Below, in pieces: positions 10,652 through 22,641 of a DNA stretch of 64,000 nucleotides; position 1 is the first letter of the stretch; each line of letters begins with the position of its first letter. Source of the stretch: Bacteroidetes bacterium QS_9_68_14 (GTDB taxonomy: Bacteria > Bacteroidota > Rhodothermia > Rhodothermales > Salinibacteraceae); assembly GCA_003022535.1 (NCBI GenBank), contig PXTT01000003.1:1-64000 (forward strand). The letters run 5' to 3'. The notes beneath the pieces were generated by a model. That model made no database searches. It was not told where the DNA came from and saw only the letters and a list, made by a program, of their open reading frames with translations. The translations under genes were made by a program, and so were the position numbers.

Positions 10652-11026
10652 TTACGCCGCCTCCAGCTCCGCCCCCTCGCGCTCGTCGGCAGTGGCAACG
10701 ATGACCGTAAGGTGGCTCGTGCGTTTCTTGTACGGGTGCGCGCGGCCCCGGGCAGCGGGGCGAAAGCGCTTGTAGGACGGCCCCTCGTCCACTTTGATTT
10801 CCTTGATAAAGAGATCGTCCTCCTCGACGCGCTCGTCGCGGTTCTGCTCGATCATGTTAAACACCGCGTCGCGGAGCGTGCGCTCGATGGGGTCGGTGGC
10901 GCGTTGCGGCATAAAGCCGAGCGCGCTAACAGCTTCGGCCACGCCTTTGTCACGCACGGCGTTGACCACGGCGCGCATCTTCATCGGCGCGTTGCGAATG
11001 TACTTGCGGACGGCGCGGGCTTGCAT
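10652..11026 (-). CDS. rplV: 50S ribosomal protein L22
   Basis: MQARAVRKYIRNAPMKMRAVVNAVRDKGVAEAVSALGFMPQRATDPIERTLRDAV... Confidence 0.96.
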   Translation of the reverse strand: MQARAVRKYIRNAPMKMRAVVNAVRDKGVAEAVSALGFMPQRATDPIERTLRDAVFNMIEQNRDERVEEDDLFIKEIKVDEGPSYKRFRPAARGRAHPYKKRTSHLTVIVATADEREGAELEAA

Positions 11027-11163
11027 GGCGGCTTCGCGGCTTCGGGTTGAGGGTTCGCTCTAAAAGCACTTCCTCCCTCTGGTCGGGGCGGGAGGTTGGA
11101 AAGTCGAAGGCAGCGTGGCAGCGCAGAAGCCGTCCACGATCCGCCATCGACGACTACCCGGCG

Positions 11164-11463
11164 TCACGGCGCGGGCTTCTTGGCCTCGGCGCGGCGGTCG
11201 GCCTTGCCGACGGGGTGGCCAGTGAAGGTGCGGGTCTCGGCAAACTCGCCGAGCTTGTGGCCGACCATGTTCTCGGAAACGTACACGGGCACGAACTGCT
11301 TGCCGTTGTGCACGGCGAAGGTGTGGCCGACGAAATCCGGCGTAATCATCGAGGCGCGGCTCCACGTTTTGATGACGCGCTGGGCGTCTTCCTCGTTGAG
11401 CTCGTCCACCTTGCGTTGAAGCTTGTAGTAGACGTAGGGCCCTTTGCGAAGCGAACGCGGCAT
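11164..11463 (-). CDS. rpsS: 30S ribosomal protein S19
   Basis: [83 protein letters not shown]. Confidence 0.98.
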   Translation of the reverse strand: MPRSLRKGPYVYYKLQRKVDELNEEDAQRVIKTWSRASMITPDFVGHTFAVHNGKQFVPVYVSENMVGHKLGEFAETRTFTGHPVGKADRRAEAKKPAP

Positions 11464-11558
11464 TTTCGATTGGGGATTTTGGGTAGGGGGTTTTGGATGG
11501 GCTTCCGGTTCAGACTGACGGACGATCCGCAGTCCAAAGTCGGAAACCCAAAGTGGGG

Positions 11559-12395
11559 TTAGCCCTTCTGTTGGTCGTTGCGGCGACGAATGATGTACTT
11601 GTTGGACTTTTTGTTGCGCTTGCGAGTCTTGTAGCCTTTAGCCGGGAGGCCCTTGCGGCTGCGCGGGTGGCCGCCCGAGGCGCGCCCTTCGCCGCCTCCC
11701 ATCGGGTGGTCGATGGGGTTCATGGCCACGCCGCGCGTGCGGGGGCGGCCTCCCAGCCACCGACTCCGACCCGCCTTGCCGAGGTCGATGTTTTCGTGGT
11801 CGGGATTGGAGACGCGGCCTACCGTCGCCTTGCAACGCGACGGCACGAGGCGCGTCTCGTCGCTGGGAAGCTCGAGCGTGGCGTAGTCGCCTTCGCGTGC
11901 GGTGAGTTGCGCGCTGGTGCCAGCCGCGCGGGCGAGCTGCGCGCCCTTGCCGGGCGTCATCTCCACCGCGTGCACGGTCGTACCTGTCGGCATGCGGCGT
12001 AGCGGGAGGCAGTTGCCCGGGTCCGGTTCTGCCCCCGGCCCGCTCTCGATGCGGTCGCCCACCTCCAGCCCGTCGGGGGCGATGATGTAGCGCTTCTCCC
12101 CGTCGGCATACACGAGGAGCGCGATGCGTGCCGAGCGGTTCGGGTCGTACTCGATGGTGGCCACACGCGCCGGGATGCCGTCCTTGTCGCGCTTGAAGTC
12201 GATGATGCGGTACTGGCGCTTGTGGCCGCCGCCACGGTAGCGCATGGTCATGCGCCCCTGGTTGTTGCGCCCACCGCTGTTTTTGAGCGGCTCCGTCAGA
12301 CTCTTCTCCGGCTCCGTCTCGGTGATGTCGTCGAAGGCGGAGATCGAGTACTGCCGCTGGCTGTTGATTGTCGGCTTTTGCTTGCGAATCGCCAT
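11559..12395 (-). CDS. rplB: 50S ribosomal protein L2
   Basis: [67 protein letters not shown]... Confidence 0.98.
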   Translation of the reverse strand: MAIRKQKPTINSQRQYSISAFDDITETEPEKSLTEPLKNSGGRNNQGRMTMRYRGGGHKRQYRIIDFKRDKDGIPARVATIEYDPNRSARIALLVYADGEKRYIIAPDGLEVGDRIESGPGAEPDPGNCLPLRRMPTGTTVHAVEMTPGKGAQLARAAGTSAQLTAREGDYATLELPSDETRLVPSRCKATVGRVSNPDHENIDLGKAGRSRWLGGRPRTRGVAMNPIDHPMGGGEGRASGGHPRSRKGLPAKGYKTRKRNKKSNKYIIRRRNDQQKG

Positions 12396-12485
12396 GGGTC
12401 TGTAGCTTTTATCTGTCAGCATTCAACTGTCAGCTTTTCAGTCCGGCAGCTGAGTGCTGGCGGCTAAAAGCTGATGGTGCTGTTC

Positions 12486-12788
12486 TCAAATGCTTTCGAA
12501 GAAGTCGATTTCCTCGCTGCCCTCTTTGAGCGTGACGATGGCCTTTTTGTAGGCGGAGGTGCTTCCTTGAATAAGCCCTGCCTGCGTGAACTGGCTGCGC
12601 TTCTTGCCGGGAATAACCATCGTGCGCACGTCGTCCACGTCGGTGCCGGGGTAGTGCTTCTCCACGGCCTGCCGAATCTGCGGCTTATTCGCCTTCATCC
12701 CCACGATGAACGTGTACTGTCCTTCTTCCATCAGGCGGGTCGTCTTCTCGGTCACGTAGGGGCGAACGAGAACGCGCTGGTTGCTCAT
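12486..12788 (-). CDS. rplW: 50S ribosomal protein L23
   Basis: MSNQRVLVRPYVTEKTTRLMEEGQYTFIVGMKANKPQIRQAVEKHY... Confidence 0.96.
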   Translation of the reverse strand: MSNQRVLVRPYVTEKTTRLMEEGQYTFIVGMKANKPQIRQAVEKHYPGTDVDDVRTMVIPGKKRSQFTQAGLIQGSTSAYKKAIVTLKEGSEEIDFFESI

Positions 12789-12844
12789 CGGGCTTCGCGG
12801 TTTGGCATTCGGGGGTCAGGGGCTCGGGTTTTCTCGCCACGTAG

Positions 12845-13498
12845 CTACGCCGTCGACTCGGCTTCATCGTCGAGGATTCGCGTGAGCGCCTCCACGGCGC
12901 CTTCCTGCGCAAGGATCACGTCGGCCTTCATCACGTCCACCGTCGAGGCGTTGCGGCCCTCCTTGACCGCAAGGTCCTCCACGTTCTGGCTGGAGCGGTA
13001 GACGTGCGGGGCGTGCTCGGCGGTGAGGAGCAACACCTTTCGGTCGCCGTCGTCGAGCTCCAGTTGCGCGAGCAAGTCGGTAAGCTGGCCCGTGGAAGGG
13101 CGGTCGAAAGAGAAGTCTTCGACCACACGAATCGCTTCGGCGTCGGCTTTCGCGCTGAGGGCCGATCGGCGCGCGAGGCGCTTGGTCTTTTTGTTCAGGT
13201 TCAACTCATAGTCGCGTGGCCGGGGGCCATGCGCACGCCCCCCGGTCTGGCGAATCGGCGACTTGGCGTCGCCAGCGCGGGCGTTGCCGGTGCCCTTCTG
13301 GCGATAGAGCTTGCGGCCCGAGCCCCGCACATCGCTACGCTCCTTGGTCTTGTGCGTGCCCTGGCGCCCCGCGGCCTGGATGCGCCGCACGTCCAGCCAT
13401 ACGGCGTGCTCATGCGGCTCAATGCCGAAGACCGCGTCGCTGAGGTCCGCCTCGTGGCCGGCCTCGGTGCCGTCTTGGTTGTAAACGGGAAGCTGCAT
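12845..13498 (-). CDS. rplD: 50S ribosomal protein L4
   Basis: MQLPVYNQDGTEAGHEADLSDAVFGIEPHEHAVWLDVRRIQAAGRQGTHKTKERSDVRGSGRKLYRQKGTGNARAGD. Confidence 0.97.
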   Translation of the reverse strand: MQLPVYNQDGTEAGHEADLSDAVFGIEPHEHAVWLDVRRIQAAGRQGTHKTKERSDVRGSGRKLYRQKGTGNARAGDAKSPIRQTGGRAHGPRPRDYELNLNKKTKRLARRSALSAKADAEAIRVVEDFSFDRPSTGQLTDLLAQLELDDGDRKVLLLTAEHAPHVYRSSQNVEDLAVKEGRNASTVDVMKADVILAQEGAVEALTRILDDEAESTA

Positions 13499-13595
13499 TT
13501 TCAGGGTGAGGATGTAAGAGTTCGGGGATGTGGGGGTTGTTGAAGCGCAGGCGGCGAGAACGCTCCCGCACACCCGCACTCCCAACCCCCCGTAC

Positions 13596-14234
13596 TCATT
13601 TCCGGTGGACTTCGACGTATCCCTCCTTCGGCCCCGGCACCGATCCTTTGATGAGCACCAGGTTGCTGTCCTCGATGACGCGCACGACCTCGAGGTTCTG
13701 CGTCTTGGTGCGCGCTCCGCCCATGCGCCCTCCCATCTTCATTCCGGGGAAGACGCGCGCCGGATCGCTGGCTCCGCCGATGGCCCCGGACGCACGCTCC
13801 ACGTCGCTCTGACCGTGCGTCTGCATCCCCACGCCGGCAAAGTCGTGGCGCTTGACGACGCCCTGGAAGCCCTTGCCTTTGGAAGTGCCAACCACGTCCA
13901 CGAGTTCGCCCTTCACGAAGAGATCGCCTACGCGAATTTCCTCGCCCAGCTCGACGGCCTCTTCGAGGTCGCGGTTGAAGTCGCGAAACTCGCGCACGAC
14001 CTTTTTCGGTCCGGTGCCCGCCTTGTCGAAGTGGCCCAGGAGCGCTTCCGAGGTGCGCTTCGTCTTGGCCTCGCCCACGCCCAGTTGCACCGCGTCGTAG
14101 CCGTCGGGGCCGTCCGCGGTCTTGACCTGCGTGACGACGTTCGGCTCAGCCTCTACGACGGTAACGGGCACGTTCGTGCCGTCGTCGTCGAAGACGCTGG
14201 TCATGCCGACTTTCTTTCCGATGATGCCGCTCAT
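13596..14234 (-). CDS. rplC: 50S ribosomal protein L3
   Basis: [39 protein letters not shown]...GTSKGKGFQGVVKRHDFAG. Confidence 0.98.
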   Translation of the reverse strand: MSGIIGKKVGMTSVFDDDGTNVPVTVVEAEPNVVTQVKTADGPDGYDAVQLGVGEAKTKRTSEALLGHFDKAGTGPKKVVREFRDFNRDLEEAVELGEEIRVGDLFVKGELVDVVGTSKGKGFQGVVKRHDFAGVGMQTHGQSDVERASGAIGGASDPARVFPGMKMGGRMGGARTKTQNLEVVRVIEDSNLVLIKGSVPGPKEGYVEVHRK

Positions 14235-14827
14235 GGCGTAGCTTCGGGGGCTGTGGGACGTTCTGAAAGCGAAGAGCGAAGACTGCGGGTGAGTGCGCGC
14301 TCGCGGGCGATGGTGATGGAGGCATCTTCGACGTTTCCGAAACCGTCCAGCGCCAGAAGGTCAACGAGATTCTCAGCGTCCGCGTCGTCTTCGGCCGCCA
14401 GTTCGACGCGTGCCGGGTCGTCCGTCTCGCTTGCTTCAAAATCGTAGATGAGGGACAGAAACCCTCCCTCCGTATTCAGTTCCAGCTCACTGTCACTGGC
14501 GTCCACGTTGAAGGTCCCGCTCCGACCGAGCAGCGTGTCGCCCTGGTCGCTGACCGACCGCACGCGGAAGATTTCGTTTTTGCTCTCATCCACGCGCAAG
14601 AGCAAGGACACGGCATTCGGATACTGGCTGTCGAGGGAGGCACGCGCAGGATCACCGTCCACGCGCAGGTCGGTGATGCGCCAAGAGCCGCTCAGTTTTT
14701 CGCGGTCGGCATCGTCGTCGGCGCTGTCGGCATCGCAGCCCGCCGCAGTGAGCGAGGCGCCGGCGAGTACCAGGGCGAAAAGAGCGAGGCGGGCGTTTGG
14801 GAAACAGTGCGGGTGTTTTTTTCGCAT
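14231..14827 (-). CDS. putative lipoprotein, lipocalin-like (GSWRITDL...), embedded in S10 operon
   Basis: [31 protein letters not shown] lipobox; 198 aa acidic protein; stop overlaps rplC start (ATGA). Confidence 0.82.
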   Translation of the reverse strand: MRKKHPHCFPNARLALFALVLAGASLTAAGCDADSADDDADREKLSGSWRITDLRVDGDPARASLDSQYPNAVSLLLRVDESKNEIFRVRSVSDQGDTLLGRSGTFNVDASDSELELNTEGGFLSLIYDFEASETDDPARVELAAEDDADAENLVDLLALDGFGNVEDASITIARERALTRSLRSSLSERPTAPEATP

Positions 14828-14919
14828 GGCATCTTCGGCAGGCGTGGTAGACGGAGCGCGAAGGTCGCACCGACGCTTTCTGCAAAAAGGAGGCCACGCC
14901 CCGCTGAGTGCGTTGCTCC

Positions 14920-15231
14920 TCATACCTTGATCTCCACGTCCACACCGCTGGGGAGCTCCAGGTTCATCAGCGAGTCCACTGTGTCGCTGCTGGAGGAGTG
15001 GATGTCGATGAGGCGCTTGTGGTGGCGGCGCTCGAACTGCTCGCGGCTCTTTTTGTCCACGTGCGGTCCGCGCAGCACGGTGTAGACCTTCTTCTTGGTG
15101 GGTAACGGGATCGGTCCGCTGACCACCGCGCCGGTCTTCTTGACCGTGTCGATGATCTTCTCCGCGCTCCGGTCGATCAGCGAGTGATCGTAGCTTTTGA
15201 GCTTGATGCGGATTTTCTGCTGCGTGGCCAT
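14920..15231 (-). CDS. rpsJ: 30S ribosomal protein S10
   Basis: [77 protein letters not shown]. Confidence 0.98.
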   Translation of the reverse strand: MATQQKIRIKLKSYDHSLIDRSAEKIIDTVKKTGAVVSGPIPLPTKKKVYTVLRGPHVDKKSREQFERRHHKRLIDIHSSSSDTVDSLMNLELPSGVDVEIKV

Positions 15232-15329
15232 TTCGGTCTTTGGTCTTTGGTTTTCGGCTTTTGAGGATTGGCAGCAACGCTCGTGGCCAAACCGCCACCC
15301 CCGAAGAACTAGTCACCGAGAGCGAACGG

Positions 15330-16520
<1,191 letters not shown>

Positions 16521-16560
16521 AGCTTGTAGGCTGAAGTTGCTTTGGGCGAAAATGAAGAAA

Positions 16561-16592
16561 AGCGCGTTGCCCCACTTTCGGAGCAACGCGCC
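16561..16592. repeat. perfect 9-bp inverted repeat in fusA-tuf gap
   Basis: GCGCGTTGC cccactttcgga GCAACGCGC. Confidence 0.75.
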
Positions 16593-16602
16593 GGGAATGG
16601 GT

Positions 16603-18708
16603 TTAGGCCGGGACGGCGGCGGAGCCCTCGTCGCCGATGACCTCGCTGGCCACCTGCTCGGGCACCTCCGCGTACTCAGAGAACTGCATCGTGTAGATGG
16701 CGCGCCCCTGCGTGAGGGAGCGCAGGTCCGTGGAGTAGCCGAACATCTCGGCCAGCGGGACGAAAGCATTGACGACCTGCGCGGTGTCGCGCTGGTCCAT
16801 CTTCTCGATGCGCCCGCGCCGCCCGTTGAGGTCGCCGATAACTTCGCCCATGTACTCGTCGGGCGTGACGACTTCGACTTCCATGATCGGCTCCATCAGC
16901 GCGGGGTCGGCCTGGCGGGCCGCTTCGCGGAAGGCCGTGCGGCCGGCCATCTCGAAGGCCACCTGGTCGGAGTCTACCTCGTGATAGTCCCCGTCGTAGA
17001 GGCGTGCCTTGACCCCCTCGATGGGATAGCCCGCCAGCGGCCCCTGTTCCATCGCGCTCTGGATGCCCTTCTCGACGGATGGGATGAACTCGCGCGGGAT
17101 GTTGCCGCCCTTGATCTCGTCGATAAACTCGAAGCCGGTGCCGTCTTCGGTGGGGCTGAACTCGACGTAGACCTCGGCGAACTGCCCGCGGCCGCCGGTC
17201 TGCTTTTTGAGCTGGTAGTGCTCGTCGTACATCGAGGTGATGGCCTCGCGGTAGGCGACCTGCGGGCGCCCGACGTTGGCCTCCACGCCGAACTCGCGTT
17301 TCAGGCGGTCGACGATGATTTCCAGGTGCAGCTCGCCCATCCCGGCGATGATCGTCTGGCCGGTCTCCTCATCCGTCGAGACCTCGAAGGTCGGGTCTTC
17401 TTCGGCGAGCTTCAGGAGGCCGTTGCCTAGCTTGTCGCGGTCGGCTTTGGACTTCGGCTCGATGGCGATGCGGATCACCGGCTCGGGGAACTCCATCTCC
17501 TCGAGGATGATCGGATGGTCCGCGTCGCAGACCGTGTCGCCGGTCTTCGTGTCAGAAAGCCCCACCGCCGCGCAGATGTCGCCGGCACGCACCATGTCTA
17601 CGTCCTCGCGGCTGTCGGAGTGCATGAACATGAGCCGCCCGATGCGCTCGTCCTCGTCGTTGGTCGCGTTGTAGACCTTCGAGCCTTTTTCGAGCGTGCC
17701 GCTGTAGACGCGCAGGAAGGTAATTTTCCCGACATACTCGTCCGTGGCGATCTTGAAGGCCACGGCGCTGAAGGGCTCGTCCTCCTCGGGGTGGCGGTCC
17801 TCCTCGTCCTCCGTCTGGGGGATGCGGCCGGTGACGGGCGGCACCTCCAGGGGGCTCGGCAGGTAGTCCACCACGCCGTCGAGGAGGCGCTGGAGGCCCT
17901 TGTTCTTGAGCGCCGAGCCGCAAAAGACGGCCGTCATGTCCTGCGCGACGGTGGCCTTGCGCACAGCGGCCCTGACCTCATCGGGCGCGATCTCTTCGCC
18001 GTCGAGGTACTTCATCATCAGCTCGTCGTCATGCTCGGCGACGGCCTCGAGCAGGTTGACGCGCCACCTCTCGGCAGCGCCTTCCATGTCCTCGGGAATG
18101 TCAAGCACGTCCCACTTAACGCCCTTCGTCTCGTCGTCCCAGACGATGGCCTGGTTTTCGATCAGGTCGATGACGCCCTTGAACATGTCGCCGGCCCCGA
18201 TGGGGATCTGGACCGGGACGGCGTTAGCCGCGAGGCGGTCCTCCATCATCTCGATGACGTTCTCGAAGTCCGCGCCCGTGCGGTCCATCTTGTTGACGAA
18301 GGCGATGCGCGGCACGTCGTACTTGTTCATCTGGCGCCACACCGTCTCAGACTGCGGCTCGACCCCGCCAACGGCGCAGAAGAGCGCGATCGCGCCGTCG
18401 AGAACGCGCAGGCTACGCTCCACCTCCACGGTGAAGTCCACGTGGCCGGGCGTGTCGATGATGTTGACGCGGTGGTCGTCCCAGTAACAAGTCGTCGCGG
18501 CGCTGGTGATGGTGATGCCGCGCTCCTTTTCCTGGTCCATCCAGTCCATCGTGGCCGCGCCCTCATGGACCTCGCCCATGCGGTGCAAGCGCCCCGTGTA
18601 AAACAGGATGCGCTCCGTCGCAGTGGTCTTGCCCGCGTCGATGTGCGCGGTGATTCCGATGTTGCGGGTCCGTTCGAGCGGAAAGTCGCGGTTGTTCGTG
18701 TCGGCCAT
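16603..18708 (-). CDS. fusA: elongation factor G
   Basis: 701 aa [73 protein letters not shown]. Confidence 0.99.
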   Translation of the reverse strand: MADTNNRDFPLERTRNIGITAHIDAGKTTATERILFYTGRLHRMGEVHEGAATMDWMDQEKERGITITSAATTCYWDDHRVNIIDTPGHVDFTVEVERSLRVLDGAIALFCAVGGVEPQSETVWRQMNKYDVPRIAFVNKMDRTGADFENVIEMMEDRLAANAVPVQIPIGAGDMFKGVIDLIENQAIVWDDETKGVKWDVLDIPEDMEGAAERWRVNLLEAVAEHDDELMMKYLDGEEIAPDEVRAAVRKATVAQDMTAVFCGSALKNKGLQRLLDGVVDYLPSPLEVPPVTGRIPQTEDEEDRHPEEDEPFSAVAFKIATDEYVGKITFLRVYSGTLEKGSKVYNATNDEDERIGRLMFMHSDSREDVDMVRAGDICAAVGLSDTKTGDTVCDADHPIILEEMEFPEPVIRIAIEPKSKADRDKLGNGLLKLAEEDPTFEVSTDEETGQTIIAGMGELHLEIIVDRLKREFGVEANVGRPQVAYREAITSMYDEHYQLKKQTGGRGQFAEVYVEFSPTEDGTGFEFIDEIKGGNIPREFIPSVEKGIQSAMEQGPLAGYPIEGVKARLYDGDYHEVDSDQVAFEMAGRTAFREAARQADPALMEPIMEVEVVTPDEYMGEVIGDLNGRRGRIEKMDQRDTAQVVNAFVPLAEMFGYSTDLRSLTQGRAIYTMQFSEYAEVPEQVASEVIGDEGSAAVPA

Positions 18709-18804
18709 GGAACTTCGGGGTTTGGTTTTCGAGGTTTGGTTTTCGGTTTGGCTCTCGGCCGCCCGGTTGATACGACCAACAACCCATCACCAACGGCCAA
18801 TCGT

Positions 18805-19272
18805 TCAGAACCTGAAGTGCGCGTAGGCTTTGTTGGACTCGGCCATGCGGTGCACGTCGTCTTTCTTCTTGACCGCCCCTCCTTCCCCGCGCGAGGCAGC
18901 GATGAACTCTTTCGCCATTCGCGTGGCCATGCCTCGGTCGCGGCGGTCGCGCGCGCTGTCGATAAGCCAGCGAAAGGCCAGCGTCACGCGGCGCTCAGGG
19001 CGCACCTCCACAGGCACCTGGTAGGTCGCCCCTCCCACGCGGCGGCTACGCACCTCTACGAGCGGCGACACGTTGTTGACGGCTTTCTTGAACACCTCGA
19101 TGCCTTCCTCGCCCGTCTCTTCGTGGACCGCCTCGAAAGACTCGTAGACGATGTTCTGCGCGAGGCTCTTTTTGCCATCGTCCATCAGCGTGTTGACCAG
19201 GCGGGACACCAGATCCTCCTGGTACACCGGATCCTTGACGACAGCGCGTTGCGTGGCGCGTTCCTTGCGCAT
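18805..19272 (-). CDS. rpsG: 30S ribosomal protein S7
   Basis: MRKERATQRAVVKDPVYQEDLVSRLVNTLMDDGKKSLAQNIVYESFE... Confidence 0.97.
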   Translation of the reverse strand: MRKERATQRAVVKDPVYQEDLVSRLVNTLMDDGKKSLAQNIVYESFEAVHEETGEEGIEVFKKAVNNVSPLVEVRSRRVGGATYQVPVEVRPERRVTLAFRWLIDSARDRRDRGMATRMAKEFIAASRGEGGAVKKKDDVHRMAESNKAYAHFRF

Positions 19273-19342
19273 GGCGGGTGGCGGGAAAGGAAAAGCTCGA
19301 GAAAGGGAAAGCTCGGGAACAGGTAACGCAACCCACGAAAAA

Positions 19343-19390
19343 GCCCCCGTCGGCCGGAGGCTGCCTCCTCTCGCCGCGTTGCTCGGGGGC
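19343..19390 (-). terminator. terminator/attenuator-like hairpin between rpsL and rpsG
   Basis: On minus strand GCCCCCG...(inner GGAGGC-A-GCCTCC)...CGGGGGC followed immediately by TTTTT. Confidence 0.55.
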
Positions 19391-19407
19391 GCGCGGCCGG
19401 GCTCGTG

Positions 19408-19782
19408 TCAGGAGCGCGGCTTCTTGGTACCGTACTTCGAGCGACCCTGCTTGCGGTCGCTGACGCCGGCGGTGTCGAGCGCACCGCGCACGATGTGGTA
19501 CTTGACCCCGGGTAGGTCTTTGACGCGCCCACCGCGCACGAGCACGATGCTGTGCTCCTGGAGGTTGTGCCCCTCGCCTGGGATGTACGCGGTGACCTCG
19601 TGACCGTTGGTCAGGCGCACGCGGGCGACCTTGCGGAGCGCGGAGTTCGGCTTCTTGGGCGTAGTCGTGTAGACGCGCGTGCAAACGCCGCGCTTCTGAG
19701 GACTTCCCGCCAGCGCGGGCGAGGTACTTTTCTCAGTCGGGTCTTTGCGCCCTTTGCGAATGAGTTGCTGGATCGTCGGCAC
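19408..19782 (-). CDS. rpsL: 30S ribosomal protein S12
   Basis: [78 protein letters not shown]. Confidence 0.98.
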   Translation of the reverse strand: MPTIQQLIRKGRKDPTEKSTSPALAGSPQKRGVCTRVYTTTPKKPNSALRKVARVRLTNGHEVTAYIPGEGHNLQEHSIVLVRGGRVKDLPGVKYHIVRGALDTAGVSDRKQGRSKYGTKKPRS

Positions 19783-19892
19783 GGTCGAGGCCTCGGGCTT
19801 GACAAGAAGCGAACGGGCAACGCGGTGAGGCGCCTCTCAATTGCAGACGTGTAGTATCGCCCAGGCCGGGGCCGGGGTCCAGCGCGCGCGGT

Positions 19893-19926
19893 AAAAAACG
19901 GGTTAATACAGTTGCGCCTTCGGCGC
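19893..19926 (-). terminator. possible intrinsic terminator downstream of ftsH
   Basis: GCGCC-ttc-GGCGC hairpin (19914-19926); minus strand then reads into an AT-rich segment ending with TTTTTT. Confidence 0.35.
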
Positions 19927-20118
19927 GACGGCGCGCGGCCGCTTCAGGCGCAGTCGACCAGATACGGAAGACCGTCGTCGGCGCCAGAAAGGATGAGCAG
20001 CGTGTGGGCGGTCGCGCACGCTGCTCGCCCGCCTGCGCTCCGGCAACCTACTCCTCGGACGATCGGACGGAAAGCAACGCCGCCCTCCATCGTCTTTCGC
20101 CAGCGGTCCGCCATCCTG

Positions 20119-22395
20119 CTACGCCGCCCCGCCCGGGTGGTCGTCCTCATCGTCCCCGCCGCTCTCGCGCGGGCGCGGGGTCGTGCTGCTGCGCTCGGGC
20201 GTCGCCTGCCCGGCTGCGCCGTCGCCACCGGCGTTGCCGTTTTCCGAGGGGTCGCCGTCGTGCTCGCGGGGCGGCGGCGTGGCGGGGTTGCCCTCCGCGT
20301 CAGTGCCCTGCGGCTCGCCGCGCGCGCTGGACGGCCGGGCCGGCCCGGAGGTCCCGTTTTCGGACTGGCCCCCTTCCGGCTGGCCGTTCTCGGCGTGGCC
20401 GTTGGCCTGGCCGTCGCGCAGGGCCACGTAGTCCCCATGCGGGCGCTCGCCGAGAAGCTCGACCAATTTCTCGGGACCAATGACTTCCTCTTCGAGAAGC
20501 GTGTCGGCCATCGCGTCGAGTATGTCGCGCTTCTCCTCCAGCAGGTCGCGGGCCCGAGCGCGCACCTCGTCGATGAGGGCCTTCGCCTCCTCGTCGATGG
20601 CGCGGGCCGTGTCGTCGGAGTAGGGCTTCTCAAACATCGGCTGCTCCCCGCCGCCCTCGTCCCCATTCGACGACATGTTGAAGCTAACGTTGCCGACTTT
20701 GTCGCTCATGCCGTAGTCCGTGACCATCGCATAGGCCATCTTGGTGATGCGCTGCAGGTCGTTCTGCGCGCCGGTGGTCACTTCGCCGAAGATGATCTCC
20801 TCGGCCACGCGCCCGCCCAGCATCATCGCCATGCGGTCCAGCAGCGCCTGCTTGCTGTACAGGTACCGCTCCTCAGGCATGGACTGCGAGTAGCCCAGCG
20901 CCGCCATCCCGCGCGGCACGATGCTGACCTTCACGACCGGGTCGGTGTGCTCCAAAAACCAACCCACGATGGCGTGGCCGCTCTCGTGGTAAGCAATGAT
21001 CTCCCGCTCCTCGGGACTGATGATTTTGTTCTTCTTTTCTAATCCGCCGATTACGCGGTCGATGGACTGCTCGAAGTCCTCCATCCCAATGGCGTGCTTG
21101 TCGTTGCGCGCGGCAAGCAGGGCCGCCTCGTTGCAGACGTTAGCAATTTCCGCGCCCGCAAAGCCCGGCGTCTGCCCGGCCAGCACCTCCAAGTTCACGT
21201 CATCCGAGACGAGAAGGTCTTTGACGTGCACGTCGAAGATCATCTCGCGCTCGCGCCGGTCGGGCTTGTCGATCATGATCTGCCGGTCGAAGCGGCCCGG
21301 GCGCATCAGCGCCTGATCGAGCACGTCGGGCCGGTTGGTTGCCGCCATGATGATGACGCCCTTGTCGGAGTCGAACCCGTCCATCTCCGAGAGGAGCTGG
21401 TTGAGCGTGTTCTCCCGCTCGTCGTTGCCGCCGACCATCGAGTTGCGGCCCCGGCTGCGCCCAATAGCGTCGATCTCGTCAATGAAGATGATGCAGGGCG
21501 CCTCCTCTTTGGCTTTCTTGAAGAGGTCGCGCACGCGGCTGGCCCCCACGCCAACGAACATTTCCACGAAGTCGCTGCCAGAAAGCGAGAAGAACGGCAC
21601 GCCCGCCTCCCCGGCCACGGCCTTCGCCATCAGCGTCTTCCCGGTGCCCGGCTGGCCGACCAGTAGCACGCCCTTCGGCAGCTCGCCGCCCAGCTTGGTG
21701 AACTTCTCGGGGTCTTTCAGAAAATCGACCACCTCGACGACCTCTTCTTTGGCCTCGTCGAGGCCGGCCACGTCCTCGAAGTTGACGTCGTGGTCTTCCT
21801 CCGCGTCGGTGACGTTGGCCTTGCTCTTGCCGATGTTGAGGACCTGCGAGCCAGGACCCATCTTGCGCGCGAAGTAGATCCAGAGCACCGCCAGCAGCCC
21901 CAGCGGGATGGCCCAGACCAGCAGCGTGCCCAGCCAGTTTTCCTCCTGCCGCGCGCTGAAGGACACCGCCTCCTCCCCCGAGCCGGCGCTCTGGTTGTGC
22001 TCGCGCAGAAAGGCAGTAAGGTCGTGGTCGTCGGTCTTCGTAGTAGTAAAACGGCGACGCTCCTCCCCGCTCTCTGACCCGCCGCCCAGCAGGTCTGAGC
22101 CGGAGTCGGCAGGCTCGACCGCGCCGCTCTGGATGGCAGACGGCGCGTAGGTGCCCTCGATGCGCGTGTCATTGATGATCTCGACTTCCTGGACGAACCC
22201 CTGCTCGACTTGGCCGAGAAACTCGGAATACTCCACTTCCTTCCCGCCCCCGGGCGACCAGTTGAACAGCAGGTGCGCCGTCAGCACCACGGCCAGGAGC
22301 AGCAGGACCCACCGCGCGATGCCGAATCCGCTACTCCCGCCCGACTCCTGCTCCGGGCCGGGCTTGTCGCTGTCGTTGCGTCCGTGCTGGGCCAT
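20119..22395 (-). CDS. ftsH: ATP-dependent zinc metalloprotease FtsH
   Basis: [51 protein letters not shown]...[17 protein letters not shown]; long Gly/Glu/Asn-rich C-terminal tail. Confidence 0.98.
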   Translation of the reverse strand: MAQHGRNDSDKPGPEQESGGSSGFGIARWVLLLLAVVLTAHLLFNWSPGGGKEVEYSEFLGQVEQGFVQEVEIINDTRIEGTYAPSAIQSGAVEPADSGSDLLGGGSESGEERRRFTTTKTDDHDLTAFLREHNQSAGSGEEAVSFSARQEENWLGTLLVWAIPLGLLAVLWIYFARKMGPGSQVLNIGKSKANVTDAEEDHDVNFEDVAGLDEAKEEVVEVVDFLKDPEKFTKLGGELPKGVLLVGQPGTGKTLMAKAVAGEAGVPFFSLSGSDFVEMFVGVGASRVRDLFKKAKEEAPCIIFIDEIDAIGRSRGRNSMVGGNDERENTLNQLLSEMDGFDSDKGVIIMAATNRPDVLDQALMRPGRFDRQIMIDKPDRREREMIFDVHVKDLLVSDDVNLEVLAGQTPGFAGAEIANVCNEAALLAARNDKHAIGMEDFEQSIDRVIGGLEKKNKIISPEEREIIAYHESGHAIVGWFLEHTDPVVKVSIVPRGMAALGYSQSMPEERYLYSKQALLDRMAMMLGGRVAEEIIFGEVTTGAQNDLQRITKMAYAMVTDYGMSDKVGNVSFNMSSNGDEGGGEQPMFEKPYSDDTARAIDEEAKALIDEVRARARDLLEEKRDILDAMADTLLEEEVIGPEKLVELLGERPHGDYVALRDGQANGHAENGQPEGGQSENGTSGPARPSSARGEPQGTDAEGNPATPPPREHDGDPSENGNAGGDGAAGQATPERSSTTPRPRESGGDDEDDHPGGAA

Positions 22396-22641
22396 AAAGG
22401 GGCTGTACTTGGAAAAGCAGACCGTGCCCCTCGCACACGCCACAGAGGCAGTAGGAAAGGGCACGTTGCCCGGGAAGCGATCACCGGGCCGGGCCGTATC
22501 GCAATGCAAGGGACGTACCGAAACTGAACAGGCCCGCAGGCGAGTTCGCAGCGCCCCGGCAAAGGCGCGGCCGGTGGGTCGCTAGCCGGGCAGTACCGAA
22601 CCGCCGGTGCAACCGTTAGTTCCTCTCAGCATGGCCGTCTT

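Noticed and set aside
17515-19326. 603-aa plus-strand ORF antisense to fusA/rpsG
   Set aside because: Antisense shadow of conserved EF-G and S7 coding sequence
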